Positions 37,367 to 46,441 of a DNA stretch of 64,000 nucleotides are shown piece by piece (position 1 is the first letter of the stretch; every line of letters begins with the position of its first letter). The stretch is from JBBIJO01 sp037445895 (GTDB taxonomy: Bacteria > Bacteroidota > Ignavibacteria > Kapaibacteriales > UBA2268): positions 62,001 to 126,000 of the forward strand of contig JBBIJO010000005.1 in NCBI GenBank assembly GCA_037445895.1, in the 5' to 3' direction. Position numbers and translations under genes: made by a program. The notes beneath the pieces are model-generated. The model was not told the DNA's origin and searched no databases. It saw nothing but the letters and a program-made list of their open reading frames with translations.

Positions 37367-39676
37367 CTAATACGAGATTAAAATTCTATTCGTAATCGTA
37401 TCGCCTTCTATCATCTGGACAACAAATGCCCCGCTACTCAGTTTGAACGGCAAATAAACAAAATCCTCGAATGATTCGCTAAAAGCATTAACATTGGTCG
37501 AAAAAACATTCTGTCCTAACATATTGAAAATATTTAATTTAAGTGGCAAATCTTTTCTGTTGCTATGTCTTAGTTTATAACTAACAAAAAGTGTTTGGTT
37601 ATTAGGAAGTAAATGAACTTTTAAAGGACTATCGGCATATCTTTCTAAATAATCTTCAACAGAAAGAGGATATTCAAGAACAAACAATCCCCCTTCGGTT
37701 GCCATATACAATCGCTCGCGTCCTTTTTCGCCAGTGTAATATGCCCTCCAAACATTTGCTCGCGGGCCAGAACCTCCATAGACTATCTCCCAATTTAAGC
37801 CGTAGTCCTCGCTTCTTGAAATTGTGGTATATTGTCCTCCAAGAAAACCAATTTTTTCGGAGATAAACTTGACAAAATTGGGATACCTTCGCATAAGGTA
37901 CTTAATTTTCATCCAATTATTACCTCCATCGGTAGTGCGAAGGTAATATCCTCGCCTTTGCGCCACAAATCCAAGGCTATCGTCGGGGAAATCAATCCCG
38001 ACAAACTCCGTTCCCGGGTCATCGTAAAGAACTCGGAAATTCGCTAGACCCCAATCTACTTTAACAATTTTCCCTTTATTCGTTACAAACATTAAATCGT
38101 TATTAGACAGCACTGACAAAGAAACGATATTGCCTCCATCACTAAACCTATTGGTGGACCAACTTTCCCCAAAATCGGAGGAGAGAAGGATTATCCCATT
38201 TTGCCCCCAAACTACTGCTTTCCCGTCGAGGAGCATTTTAACTCCAAAAAAATCCTCGCCAACATCAATTGCAACGTTAACCCAACTTTGGCCACTATCG
38301 GAAGTCTTTAATATGGTTCCTTTACTACCAACAACCAGTCCCTGACCATTTGGAAGAACAACAATACCTTTTAAATCATTTTGTGTATTTAGCTGAATTT
38401 TGTCCCATTGTAACCCCCCTTGCATTGTTCTATATAGACTGCCGCTTTCGCCACAAACAAACCCGCTAAACCTATTAATGAAACTTATCCCGAATAAACG
38501 GATTTTGCTTTCGAGGGAAACACGAGCCCAAGTTTTGCCTAAATCATCGGAACGAATCACAATACCGTAATCGCCAACGGCATAGATTGTATCATTCGAC
38601 GCAGAAGTTAAACTGTTCAAATCGCTGTTCGACAAGCGGTCAGTAATTAACCAATCGATTTTTTCATCGAAATTCAACCAACTACTTCCGCCATCGGTTG
38701 ATATTCGGACAATTCCGGCACCTATCAGCCCTAAGGTATCTTTCACATTCCAAAAATCCTCGGTGTAACCACCAATAAAAATCTCGTCTGTAGTTTCCCT
38801 ATCGCGAACAGCAAGCGCCCAAATGCTTGTATCGGGAAAAGCAAGAATATCCCAATTATATCCACCATCGGTAGTTCGATGTAATCCACCATTATTACGA
38901 TTAAGAGGGAACAAATAAGTAATAACAGCATAGCCAACGAGAGGGTCTCGCTCTGAAAATTCTATTCGCGTAATTTCACAATCATCTTGAAGAGAATCTG
39001 GCGTTCTCAAATAATCGGTAAACTTCCAAGTAAATCCATCATCGGTCGAAACGAATATTTCCCCCATAATACTACCCACCAAGATTATGTTGCTGCTATC
39101 GTGGCGTATTCCTATTGAACAAATCCTTGTAGGCATCAGCGTATCTTTCCCTTGATATTTGTAGATCTTTTCGACTCGGGAAATAGTATCCCAAGTTTGG
39201 CCAGCATCGGTGCTTCTATAAATATAAGCCCACTGGAAATCTCCAACATAAATTACATTCGGGTCGTCGGGTTTGTATAACATTGCCTTACCGTTCAAAT
39301 CAATATTATAGCCTGGTGGCTTGGCTAATGCAATTTTCCAAGTCTTGCCTTGGTCTGTCGAACGAACAACATTCCCAAATTTTAGACCGCCAACTAAAAC
39401 CACATTTGTATCGGTAGGTAAAATCAAAACATTATTCAACATTGCAGATGGCATCGAATAAAATATCAGCGTTGAATCCCACGTTTGCCCACGGTCAAAT
39501 GAGCGATATACCCAACGACCTTCGCCGCCAACTATAAGAGTATTCTCATTATAAGGGTTTACAGCAACATCAAAAGTTGGTGTAGAAAGTAAACGCTTCC
39601 AATAACTACTTTGAGGATAAAGAGGAAATACTACAAAAGCAAGGCAGCACATCGCCAAAACAAAATACTTTTTCAT
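37367..39676 (-). CDS. Secreted Ycf48-like beta-propeller protein with T9SS sorting domain
   Basis: The 769 residues have a signal peptide (about 1-20) and about a dozen blades with the SxDxGxTW signature of BNR/Ycf48/sortilin-like propellers. Examples are RSFDRGQTWD, RSTDQGKTWK, RTTDGGYNWD and LSSDFGESWS. They probably form two propellers (about 25-380 and 380-660). The last 90 residues are a T9SS type A sorting domain (LKLNIFNMLGQNVF, then LSSGAFVVQM). The protein should be exported to the surface. It lies 15 bases downstream of the 157-residue unknown gene on the same strand. Confidence 0.88.
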   Translation of the reverse strand: MKKYFVLAMCCLAFVVFPLYPQSSYWKRLLSTPTFDVAVNPYNENTLIVGGEGRWVYRSFDRGQTWDSTLIFYSMPSAMLNNVLILPTDTNVVLVGGLKFGNVVRSTDQGKTWKIALAKPPGYNIDLNGKAMLYKPDDPNVIYVGDFQWAYIYRSTDAGQTWDTISRVEKIYKYQGKDTLMPTRICSIGIRHDSSNIILVGSIMGEIFVSTDDGFTWKFTDYLRTPDSLQDDCEITRIEFSERDPLVGYAVITYLFPLNRNNGGLHRTTDGGYNWDILAFPDTSIWALAVRDRETTDEIFIGGYTEDFWNVKDTLGLIGAGIVRISTDGGSSWLNFDEKIDWLITDRLSNSDLNSLTSASNDTIYAVGDYGIVIRSDDLGKTWARVSLESKIRLFGISFINRFSGFVCGESGSLYRTMQGGLQWDKIQLNTQNDLKGIVVLPNGQGLVVGSKGTILKTSDSGQSWVNVAIDVGEDFFGVKMLLDGKAVVWGQNGIILLSSDFGESWSTNRFSDGGNIVSLSVLSNNDLMFVTNKGKIVKVDWGLANFRVLYDDPGTEFVGIDFPDDSLGFVAQRRGYYLRTTDGGNNWMKIKYLMRRYPNFVKFISEKIGFLGGQYTTISRSEDYGLNWEIVYGGSGPRANVWRAYYTGEKGRERLYMATEGGLFVLEYPLSVEDYLERYADSPLKVHLLPNNQTLFVSYKLRHSNRKDLPLKLNIFNMLGQNVFSTNVNAFSESFEDFVYLPFKLSSGAFVVQMIEGDTITNRILISY

Positions 39677-39691
39677 AATGCACCTCTGAAT

Positions 39692-40165
39692 CTATGAAAG
39701 GATAATATCTTTAAAGCGAAATCGGAAAATTGCATCGTTGTAGGGAATTTCTACATCGCGGCGGAAAACATTCCCTTTCTCGTCGATAATATTGCAAACA
39801 ACATAATCGAAAGGGGAATTTGCCGATTTGAAGAATACAAACACATAAATTCCTCCTGTGTATTCGCCTCGTTCAGGGATTACTTCGATATAGCTGGATT
39901 TACTGTAATCTTTATAAAAAAAACCGTATTTCGGTAAAGGAGGCACAAAATTATGCTTTTTACTCATATATGCTTCTATTTTAGGTAAAACCATCATTTG
40001 AAAAAGCGATTCACAAACCCCATCGAAAATATCGATGTCTTCGAGTTGCTTCCAGGTAATATTTGCTTTCTCTAACTGAGGTAAAAGAACTAATAATGCA
40101 TCTCGAAAATAATTCATTAAAGCAGTAACTCCGGAAGCTTTTTTTTGACGCTCGACCGAATCCAT
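39692..40165 (-). CDS. Uncharacterised 157-residue protein
   Basis: I do not recognise this protein. It has no signal peptide or membrane helix. An N-terminal helical half (about 1-75, LMNYFRDALLVLLPQLEKA) is followed by a beta-rich half with aromatic strands (YIEVIPERGEYTGGIYVFVFF). Length, codon use and a clean ATG support a real gene. It is the first gene of a two-gene unit with the secreted propeller and is divergent from the aminotransferase. Confidence 0.72.
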   Translation of the reverse strand: MDSVERQKKASGVTALMNYFRDALLVLLPQLEKANITWKQLEDIDIFDGVCESLFQMMVLPKIEAYMSKKHNFVPPLPKYGFFYKDYSKSSYIEVIPERGEYTGGIYVFVFFKSANSPFDYVVCNIIDEKGNVFRRDVEIPYNDAIFRFRFKDIILS

Positions 40166-40244
40166 ATCATTCCTTCAAAATGTAACAAATCAACAAAAAC
40201 AAAAATATCAACTTTTCTTCTAAATTCCTAAAAGATGCAATTGG

Positions 40245-40275
40245 TTGGATAAAATAGTTTATTAAATTAATTTTG
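40245..40275 (+). promoter_or_regulatory. Bacteroidota-type promoter of the aminotransferase operon
   Basis: TTG at 40245-40247 and TAATTTTG at 40268-40275 are separated by 20 bases. The expected start point near 40282 makes the TTG at 40287 an unlikely start codon and supports the GTG at 40299. Confidence 0.62.
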
Positions 40276-40288
40276 AAATTTAAATCTT

Positions 40289-40292
40289 GGAG
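40289..40292 (+). promoter_or_regulatory. Ribosome binding site that fixes the aminotransferase start
   Basis: GGAG lies six bases before the GTG at 40299 and would fall inside the coding region if the TTG at 40287 were used. It therefore favours GTG. Confidence 0.65.
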
Positions 40293-40298
40293 ATCAAA

Positions 40299-41456
40299 GT
40301 GGATTCATTCGCAAAGCGAATTTATGGAATTGAAGATTCTATATTCGGAACTATGAGTAAACTTGCATTCGAACACAATGCTGTCAATTTGGGACAAGGT
40401 TTTCCCGATTTTGACGGTCCCGATTGGATTAAAAGAGCTGCATACGAAGCAATGATGCAAGGAAAAAATCAATATGCGCCTACACAAGGGATTTTCTCGC
40501 TCCGAAAAATAATACATGATGTTTACGAAAACCACTATAGTTTCTCTTTCGATGCCGAGAATGAAATCACAATAACCGCGGGAGCAACAGAATCTATATT
40601 TTCGGCAATTTTTGCGCTTGTCGAACCCGGCGACGAGGTTATCCTTTTTGAACCTTTCTACGATGCATACTACTCCGATGTAATTCTCGCTGGCGGGATA
40701 CCAAGGTTTGTTACTCTCCACAAACCTATGTTTTCTTTCGATTTCTCTGAATTAGAACACACCGTCAGCAACAAAACAAAAGTATTGATAATCAACAACC
40801 CTCATAATCCCACAGGGAAGGTTTTTTCGAGCGAAGAACTTTCTTTTATTTATGACTTAGCAGAAAAGACCAACTTCTACATTATTAGCGATGAAGTTTA
40901 CGAATTCCTTACTTATGATAATAGAGAACACCTTCCTTCGATTAAGTTCGACCCGGAAAAGAAGCGAACAATAATGATTTCCTCGACTGGAAAAACATTT
41001 AGTATGACTGGATGGAAAATTGGTTGGGCAATTGCTAATCCCAAGATTACAGATGGGATTAGGAAAGTTCACCAATGGACAACTTTCACAATTAACACTC
41101 CCGGTCAGCATGCAATGGCTTATGCGTTTACCCGATTGGAAGAGTATCTTCCTACCTTCCGTTCAGAATATCAGGAGCGAAGAGATTTAATATTTAGTGA
41201 ACTTTCGACAACAAAATTCAACCCCTACAAACCATTTGGAAGTTATTTTTTGATGGTCGACATTCCCGAATCGTCGCATTACGACGATATTCAAATGGCA
41301 ATTGAACTAACAAAAAAATATGGAATAGCAACTATTCCTCCATCGCCTTTTTATCGAAAATCTTCCGAAGGTAGAACAATGTTGCGAATTTGTTTCGCAA
41401 AACGCAAAGAGACATTAATAGAAGGTATCAACCGTTTAAAAAAATTTAACTTTTAA
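40299..41456 (+). CDS. Class I/II PLP aminotransferase (YbdL/kynurenine aminotransferase type)
   Basis: I choose the GTG at 40299 (385 residues, MDSFAKRIYG), which has GGAG at proper distance. This is a fold-type I aminotransferase: NLGQGFPDFDGP near the N-terminus, NNPHNPTGKVF with the conserved Asn, SDEVYEFLTYD with the Asp and Tyr, and the PLP Lys232 in SSTGKTFSMTGWK. The GQGFPDFD opening is typical of the methionine/glutamine-phenylpyruvate/kynurenine aminotransferase branch. The true amino donor is uncertain. Two bases separate it from the following SDR gene. Confidence 0.93.
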   Translation: MDSFAKRIYGIEDSIFGTMSKLAFEHNAVNLGQGFPDFDGPDWIKRAAYEAMMQGKNQYAPTQGIFSLRKIIHDVYENHYSFSFDAENEITITAGATESIFSAIFALVEPGDEVILFEPFYDAYYSDVILAGGIPRFVTLHKPMFSFDFSELEHTVSNKTKVLIINNPHNPTGKVFSSEELSFIYDLAEKTNFYIISDEVYEFLTYDNREHLPSIKFDPEKKRTIMISSTGKTFSMTGWKIGWAIANPKITDGIRKVHQWTTFTINTPGQHAMAYAFTRLEEYLPTFRSEYQERRDLIFSELSTTKFNPYKPFGSYFLMVDIPESSHYDDIQMAIELTKKYGIATIPPSPFYRKSSEGRTMLRICFAKRKETLIEGINRLKKFNF

Positions 41457-41458
41457 TT

Positions 41459-42211
41459 ATGAAAAAAATATTAATTACTGGCGCCTCGCAAGGAATTGGT
41501 AAAAGTCTTGCGGTTCAATTCTCAATAAAGGAAAAAGTACTGCTGAGTTTGATTGCACGCAACGAAGAAAAACTTCGCGAAGTTGCCGAAATTATCAATT
41601 CCAATGGCTCCAAGTGTTTTATTTTTAAATGCGACGTTTCTAATAGAAATGAGTTTCAAAAAACAATTCACGATGCTTCCCAAATGATGAAAGGAATTGA
41701 CATTGCTATTTTAAATGCTGGGATTAGCCGAAATGCCTGGATAATTGATGATTACTACTCATCGAATTTAGAAGAAGTTTTTAAAGTGAATGTATTTGCT
41801 ATTGCCTATGCTCTCGAGTCTCTTTCCAAACTGATGATTAAAGGTGGTACTATTGCTATTGTTAGCTCGCTCGCCGACTCGCGAGGATACCCATCGAGCA
41901 GTGCATATTCGGCAAGTAAAGCTGCGGTAACAAAAATTAGCGAATCGGCAAGAATTGAACTTGCCCCTTTGGGCATAAAAGTTGTTACGGTTAAACCAGG
42001 TTTCGTTCGAACCAATATGACAGCCAAAAATACGTTCCCAATGCCATTTTTAATGGAAGTCGATAAAGCTGCCGAAATAATCATCGATGGATTAAATAAC
42101 TCGAAACATTACATCCAATTCCCATTAGGAACAGTTCTGCTATCGAAATTTGTATCAATTCTTCCAAATCGTATTTTTGAATTTTTTGCCTCTTTCTATA
42201 AAAAGAAGTGA
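41459..42211 (+). CDS. Short-chain dehydrogenase/reductase
   Basis: This 250-residue classical SDR has TGASQGIGKS for nucleotide binding, NAGIS near residue 87 and catalytic Tyr150 and Lys154 in YSASK. PGFVRTNMT follows in the substrate loop. The C-terminus from about 215 is hydrophobic (LGTVLLSKFVSILPNRIFEFFASF), as in 3-ketosphinganine-reductase-like and other membrane-touching SDRs; this is suggestive only. It lies two bases after the aminotransferase and overlaps the next gene by four bases (GTGA). Confidence 0.88.
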   Translation: MKKILITGASQGIGKSLAVQFSIKEKVLLSLIARNEEKLREVAEIINSNGSKCFIFKCDVSNRNEFQKTIHDASQMMKGIDIAILNAGISRNAWIIDDYYSSNLEEVFKVNVFAIAYALESLSKLMIKGGTIAIVSSLADSRGYPSSSAYSASKAAVTKISESARIELAPLGIKVVTVKPGFVRTNMTAKNTFPMPFLMEVDKAAEIIIDGLNNSKHYIQFPLGTVLLSKFVSILPNRIFEFFASFYKKK

Positions 42212-42579
42212 ATTCCGGTATTTACCAATTATTAATTTGGGTGCGACAAGAAATTATTTTCTCTCATAGAAAACTTGGCTCAGTTAATATTCAACCAGGG
42301 TATTATTACTACACTGGAAGAAGCAAAAGAAACCTAATGCAACGAATCACTCGACATATTCGAAAAACAAATAAATCTTTTCATTGGCATATTGACTATT
42401 TACTGCAAAGCCCGGAGGCTAAAATAATTTTAATCAAAATTTTCCGAACAAAAAATTCAGAAGAGTGCAAGATAAACATCGATACCTTAAAACGACACAA
42501 TGGTATCGTTCCGGTACAAAAGTTTGGGTCATCGGATTGCAATCGTTGTCCTTCCCATCTGATAAAAGTAACTTCATAG
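42208..42579 (+). CDS. DUF123 GIY-YIG-type (Uri superfamily) endonuclease
   Basis: The 123-residue protein starts at GTG, overlapping the SDR stop. It carries the DUF123 blocks: SGIYQLLIW (GIY), GYYYYTGRS (YIG-like), RITRHIRK, HWHIDYLL and the closing FGSSDCNRCPSHL with two Cys and one His. This stand-alone nuclease-like family is found in archaea and some bacteria, and its substrate is not well defined. It is the third gene of an aminotransferase-SDR-DUF123 unit, whose other members give no hint of DNA metabolism. One base separates its end from the convergent mraY gene. Confidence 0.87.
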   Translation: MNSGIYQLLIWVRQEIIFSHRKLGSVNIQPGYYYYTGRSKRNLMQRITRHIRKTNKSFHWHIDYLLQSPEAKIILIKIFRTKNSEECKINIDTLKRHNGIVPVQKFGSSDCNRCPSHLIKVTS

Positions 42580-42580
42580 T

Positions 42581-43711
42581 TTATCGAACTTTGAAAGTCG
42601 TCATTGCAACAATTGCTAGCATTACAGCAACAATATAAAACCGAAGGACAATTTTTGCTTCGTGAGTATTCTTCTTCTCAAAATGGTGATGAAGCGGGGC
42701 CATCAGAAACAGGCGACGTCCACTACCATATTTTTTTTTTGTGTATTTAAAATAAGTTACCTGTAGAACAACGGAAAGTATTTCTGCAAAAAAAATACCG
42801 CCAATGATAGGGAGCAAAAATTCTTTCTTAATCAAAATCATTAAAACGCCGAGAGAGCCACCCAAGGCAAGCGAGCCAGTATCGCCCATAAAAATCTGAG
42901 CCGGATATGAGTTATACCATAAAAAGCCTAACGCTGCACCAACAAGAGCAGCACAAAAGATGGTCAACTCTCCCGAACCTTTCAAAAATATAATGTTCAA
43001 ATATTTTGAATAGATAGCATTACCAGTTACGTAAGTAATTATCGAAAGAGCAAGAAAAGCAACCCCAACAGTTCCAATTGCAAGTCCATCCAACCCATCA
43101 GTTAAATTTACGGCATTAGAAGTAGCAGTAATAATAAAAATTACAATGGGAATATATAAATAACCAAAATCGAAGTTTATATTTTTTGCAAAAGGAACTG
43201 TTGTTAATGTTTTAACTTTTTCAAAGTTATCGGAAAAGAAATCCGGGAAAGAATAAATTATGCTCCCAATAAAAATCCCAAGGGAAATTTGACCAACAAG
43301 TTTCCATCGAGCAATTAAACCTTTCTGTTTCTTTTTAACCACCTTCAAATAATCATCTAAAAAACCGACTAAACCCATCCAAAGAGTGGCTGTAAAAATT
43401 AGAATCACATAAATATTCATTACATCGCCCCAAAGCAAGGTTGGGAACAATAAAGAACAGAGAACGATGATTCCACCCATTGTGGGGGTTCCGGCTTTTT
43501 TCGAATGATTTCCTACGTCATTTAGTTCAATTTTACTTTGCTCACCAATTTGTTTCTTTCGAAGGTAAGTAATAATTTTAGGTCCTGCAACAAAACTAAT
43601 CAGCAAAGCCGTTATTGCCGCTGCCGCAGAACGAAAAGTGATGTATTGAAAAACTCCGAAACCCGGCGGATTAAGAACCTGTTTAATCCAAATTGCTAAA
43701 TAGTATAACAT
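42581..43711 (-). CDS. mraY: Phospho-N-acetylmuramoyl-pentapeptide-transferase
   Basis: MraY transfers phospho-MurNAc-pentapeptide from UDP to undecaprenyl phosphate, forming lipid I. The 376 residues form about ten membrane helices. They show the family landmarks GTPTMGG, the Asp pair in FLDDYLK, NLTDGLDGLA with the catalytic Asp, and MGDTGSLALGG, then the cytoplasmic HHHFEKK loop near the C-terminus. It is directly adjacent to murF upstream (no gap), in the usual murF-mraY order. The rest of the division and cell-wall cluster is not in the window. Confidence 0.97.
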   Translation of the reverse strand: MLYYLAIWIKQVLNPPGFGVFQYITFRSAAAAITALLISFVAGPKIITYLRKKQIGEQSKIELNDVGNHSKKAGTPTMGGIIVLCSLLFPTLLWGDVMNIYVILIFTATLWMGLVGFLDDYLKVVKKKQKGLIARWKLVGQISLGIFIGSIIYSFPDFFSDNFEKVKTLTTVPFAKNINFDFGYLYIPIVIFIITATSNAVNLTDGLDGLAIGTVGVAFLALSIITYVTGNAIYSKYLNIIFLKGSGELTIFCAALVGAALGFLWYNSYPAQIFMGDTGSLALGGSLGVLMILIKKEFLLPIIGGIFFAEILSVVLQVTYFKYTKKKYGSGRRLFLMAPLHHHFEKKNTHEAKIVLRFYIVAVMLAIVAMTTFKVR

Positions 43712-45109
43712 TTATATTCCTAATTTTTCTATAAATTTCGTTACTACTTCTTCCATCCTTATCCCACGCGAGGCTTTAAATAGAACAATATCACCTTTTT
43801 TAACTTTTGATTCCAAAAATTGCAGAATTGAATCTTTCGTTTTGAAAAACTCAACATTTCTCAATCCATTATTCATTCCTATGAGTGCTTTCTCCATCTC
43901 GTTCCCAAATAAACATACAAACCGACTTGCTTTGCTTGCAAGCAGAATAACATTGCGATGTTCTGCCAAAGAACTTTCACCGAGTTCTAACATATCGCCA
44001 AGCACAGCAAACTTATTACCATCGATACTAATTTCCTCCAAAGTTTTTAATGCTAACCCCATAGAAGAAGGATTAGCATTATACGTATCATTAATTACTG
44101 TAATTCCGCTAATATTTTTAATTAGCATTCTACCATATCCTTGCGAATCATCGAGCTTAAATGTTTCTAACCCTTTAACAATTTCTTCGGTGGTTAAATC
44201 AAACTTTAAAGCCACAGAAACAGCAGGGAACGAGGAATATGCTATCGCCATTCCTCTATTACAAAGTTTTGCCCCAAAGCGTAAATTCCGATATTCAAAA
44301 TTTACGGATGGAATGAGTTCTTTATCGAAATAACAATCGGCATGAACTTGGGATTTCTCGTTCCTCCCATAAGTTAAATATTTATCCAGAACCGTAACAT
44401 ATCGTCCGAGCCTTTGGTCATCTAAGTTAACGTAAGCAAACCCATTGTGCCGCATCAAATATCCAAACAAAGCGGTCTCTTCCATCTCCACCCCATCCAA
44501 ATCGATTAGCTTTTCCAAATGCTCTTTGCCAATATTAGTAATAATACCATCCGTTGGCTCGGTAATCTCACAAAGACGATACATCTCGCCCGGCTCATTT
44601 GTCCCCATCTCTACTACGGCAATATCGTATTGTTTGCTTAGTCTCAGTAGGGTTAGCGGAACCCCGATTTGATTATTGTGATTACCTTCGGTTTTCAAAA
44701 CATTAAATTTCTGCGAAAGGATATGGGCAACGAAGTCTTTCGAAGTTGTTTTGCCGTTGGAACCCCCAACTGCAATTATTGGAATTTCGAACTTTCTGCG
44801 ATACAAATTTGCAATATCGCCAAGGGCTTGCAATGTATTCTCGACTACAATCAAAGGATACTCAAAATACCTATTAGAATAGAACCAATCTCGCTCAACT
44901 ACACAAAGCAATGCTCCTTTTTCGAGTGCAGATTGAACGAAGTCATGCCCGTCAAAATTTTCTCCACGGATTGCAATAAAGATTTGACGAGGCTTTAAAT
45001 TTCTCGAATCTATACTTATTCCAGTCGGAGGTCCACTATCTAACAAATTTTGAATTAACAGGCTATTCAAAACGCCGGTAATCTCATCGAGATTTAGCAA
45101 ATCATCCAT
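43712..45109 (-). CDS. murF: UDP-N-acetylmuramoyl-tripeptide--D-alanyl-D-alanine ligase
   Basis: MurF adds D-Ala-D-Ala to UDP-MurNAc-tripeptide using ATP. The 465 residues contain the three Mur ligase domains. The N-terminal substrate domain has ISIDSRNLKPRQIFIAIRGE. The central ATPase has the P-loop GGSNGKTTSK and the NNQIGVPLTLL and EMGTNEPGEM blocks. The C-terminal domain contains NDTYNANPSSM. The next gene on the same strand is mraY, with no intervening base. The ATG at 45109 lies about 140 bases from the divergent receiver-HDOD start. Confidence 0.97.
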   Translation of the reverse strand: MDDLLNLDEITGVLNSLLIQNLLDSGPPTGISIDSRNLKPRQIFIAIRGENFDGHDFVQSALEKGALLCVVERDWFYSNRYFEYPLIVVENTLQALGDIANLYRRKFEIPIIAVGGSNGKTTSKDFVAHILSQKFNVLKTEGNHNNQIGVPLTLLRLSKQYDIAVVEMGTNEPGEMYRLCEITEPTDGIITNIGKEHLEKLIDLDGVEMEETALFGYLMRHNGFAYVNLDDQRLGRYVTVLDKYLTYGRNEKSQVHADCYFDKELIPSVNFEYRNLRFGAKLCNRGMAIAYSSFPAVSVALKFDLTTEEIVKGLETFKLDDSQGYGRMLIKNISGITVINDTYNANPSSMGLALKTLEEISIDGNKFAVLGDMLELGESSLAEHRNVILLASKASRFVCLFGNEMEKALIGMNNGLRNVEFFKTKDSILQFLESKVKKGDIVLFKASRGIRMEEVVTKFIEKLGI

Positions 45110-45249
45110 TATCCAAACGAAATTTTCAACAAACTACAAAAATAAAGAAAGTAAGGAAATTAGAATCTCTTACAATTTTTTCTATTGTTTTTTTAGAAAA
45201 CCTTTTTAATTTGCATTTTGTAAATATATTAACTTTCAATAGAAATACA

Positions 45250-46425
45250 GTGAAAACAAGTCTATTATTTGTCGAACGAGAACAGGCTAAAATAGCCGAA
45301 CTGATAGAGTTGCTTGTTCCATTACAAAGCGAGTGGGATGTGTTCTTTGCAGAAACGGGCGAACGAGCACTACAAATTCTTGCAAATAACGAAATCGAAA
45401 TTGTATTTTCGAATGCGGACATTGTCCTTCCAAACGGTGCAAATCTATTGGGTGAAATTAAGCGAATTTTCCCTCGAACAATTCGCTTCGCTATGGTTCC
45501 GAATCTCGAGCATGCTACAATTGCCCAAGTAAGTCAATATGTTCATCAATTGGTAACGAAACCGCTTACACGCGAGCATTTAAAAAATCGTGTCGTTAGA
45601 ACTCTTAAACTCAAATCGATACTCAACAACGAAAGGGTTATCAACTTAGTAAAAGATACGACCACTGTGCCTTCATTACCCGAAATTTATCTTCAAATCG
45701 AAGAAGAAGCTAGCAAACTCGACTTCTCTTTGCCTAAAATTGCTAACTTAATTTCCAAAGACCCCAGCCTTTCGGCAAAAGTCCTTCAAATTGTGAATTC
45801 AGCTTTGTTCGGAATCCAACGCGAAGTAACCAATATTAGCTTTGCAATTACTTACCTTGGGGTCAATGTTATTAAATCGCTTGTATTTTATATCCAATTA
45901 TTCTCCTCATTTAAATTAACCAAGGAAAATAGAAAGCATCTTGAACAAATTTGGCAACACACCTTAATTGTTGCATCAACTTCTTATCATTTAGCTCAAA
46001 AGTTTTTCAACTATAAATATGATATTGATAGCTCCTACACCGCCGGAGTTCTCCACGACATTGGCAAATTTGTTTTACTAAATACTAACACTTACCCTCA
46101 AAATGTCAAAGTGCTTTCCGAACAAAAATTTATCGACAACTTAGAAGCAGAACAGGAAGTATTTGGATGCACTCATGCTGAAATTGGGGGGTACTTGCTC
46201 GGATTATGGGGGTTTCCACACAGCATAGTCGAAGCAGTTGTGTTCCACCATCAACCATCACTACTCGAAACGACCGACTTCACATTAGCGTCGGCAATTC
46301 ATTTCGCCGATTTACTTTACTATTTGCCTTCAATCGACATTAAGCATATTCGAAATATCGGATTCGAACGGGATTTTCTTACTCTTATCGAAACATTCAA
46401 AAGACCTAAACCTTTCACATTATAA
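45250..46425 (+). CDS. Receiver-HDOD signalling protein
   Basis: The GTG at 45250 gives 391 residues starting MKTSLLFVERE, exactly where a receiver domain should begin. A TTG 39 bases upstream adds unrelated residues and is rejected. The receiver (1-120) keeps the phospho-acceptor Asp in ADIVLPNG and Lys in VTKPL, though the first acidic pocket is reduced to E-R-E. The HDOD domain (about 140-340) has SLPEIYLQI, DPSLSAKVLQIVNSALFG and VLHDIGKF. HDOD proteins act as signalling scaffolds in motility, c-di-GMP and stress circuits. The PilM-like gene follows after 16 bases. Confidence 0.88.
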   Translation: MKTSLLFVEREQAKIAELIELLVPLQSEWDVFFAETGERALQILANNEIEIVFSNADIVLPNGANLLGEIKRIFPRTIRFAMVPNLEHATIAQVSQYVHQLVTKPLTREHLKNRVVRTLKLKSILNNERVINLVKDTTTVPSLPEIYLQIEEEASKLDFSLPKIANLISKDPSLSAKVLQIVNSALFGIQREVTNISFAITYLGVNVIKSLVFYIQLFSSFKLTKENRKHLEQIWQHTLIVASTSYHLAQKFFNYKYDIDSSYTAGVLHDIGKFVLLNTNTYPQNVKVLSEQKFIDNLEAEQEVFGCTHAEIGGYLLGLWGFPHSIVEAVVFHHQPSLLETTDFTLASAIHFADLLYYLPSIDIKHIRNIGFERDFLTLIETFKRPKPFTL

Positions 46426-46441
46426 ATGACTTGTAAAAACG

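Noticed and set aside
45211..45249. TTG start extending the receiver-HDOD protein by 13 residues
   Set aside because: The receiver fold should begin at KTSLLFVE, directly after the GTG at 45250.
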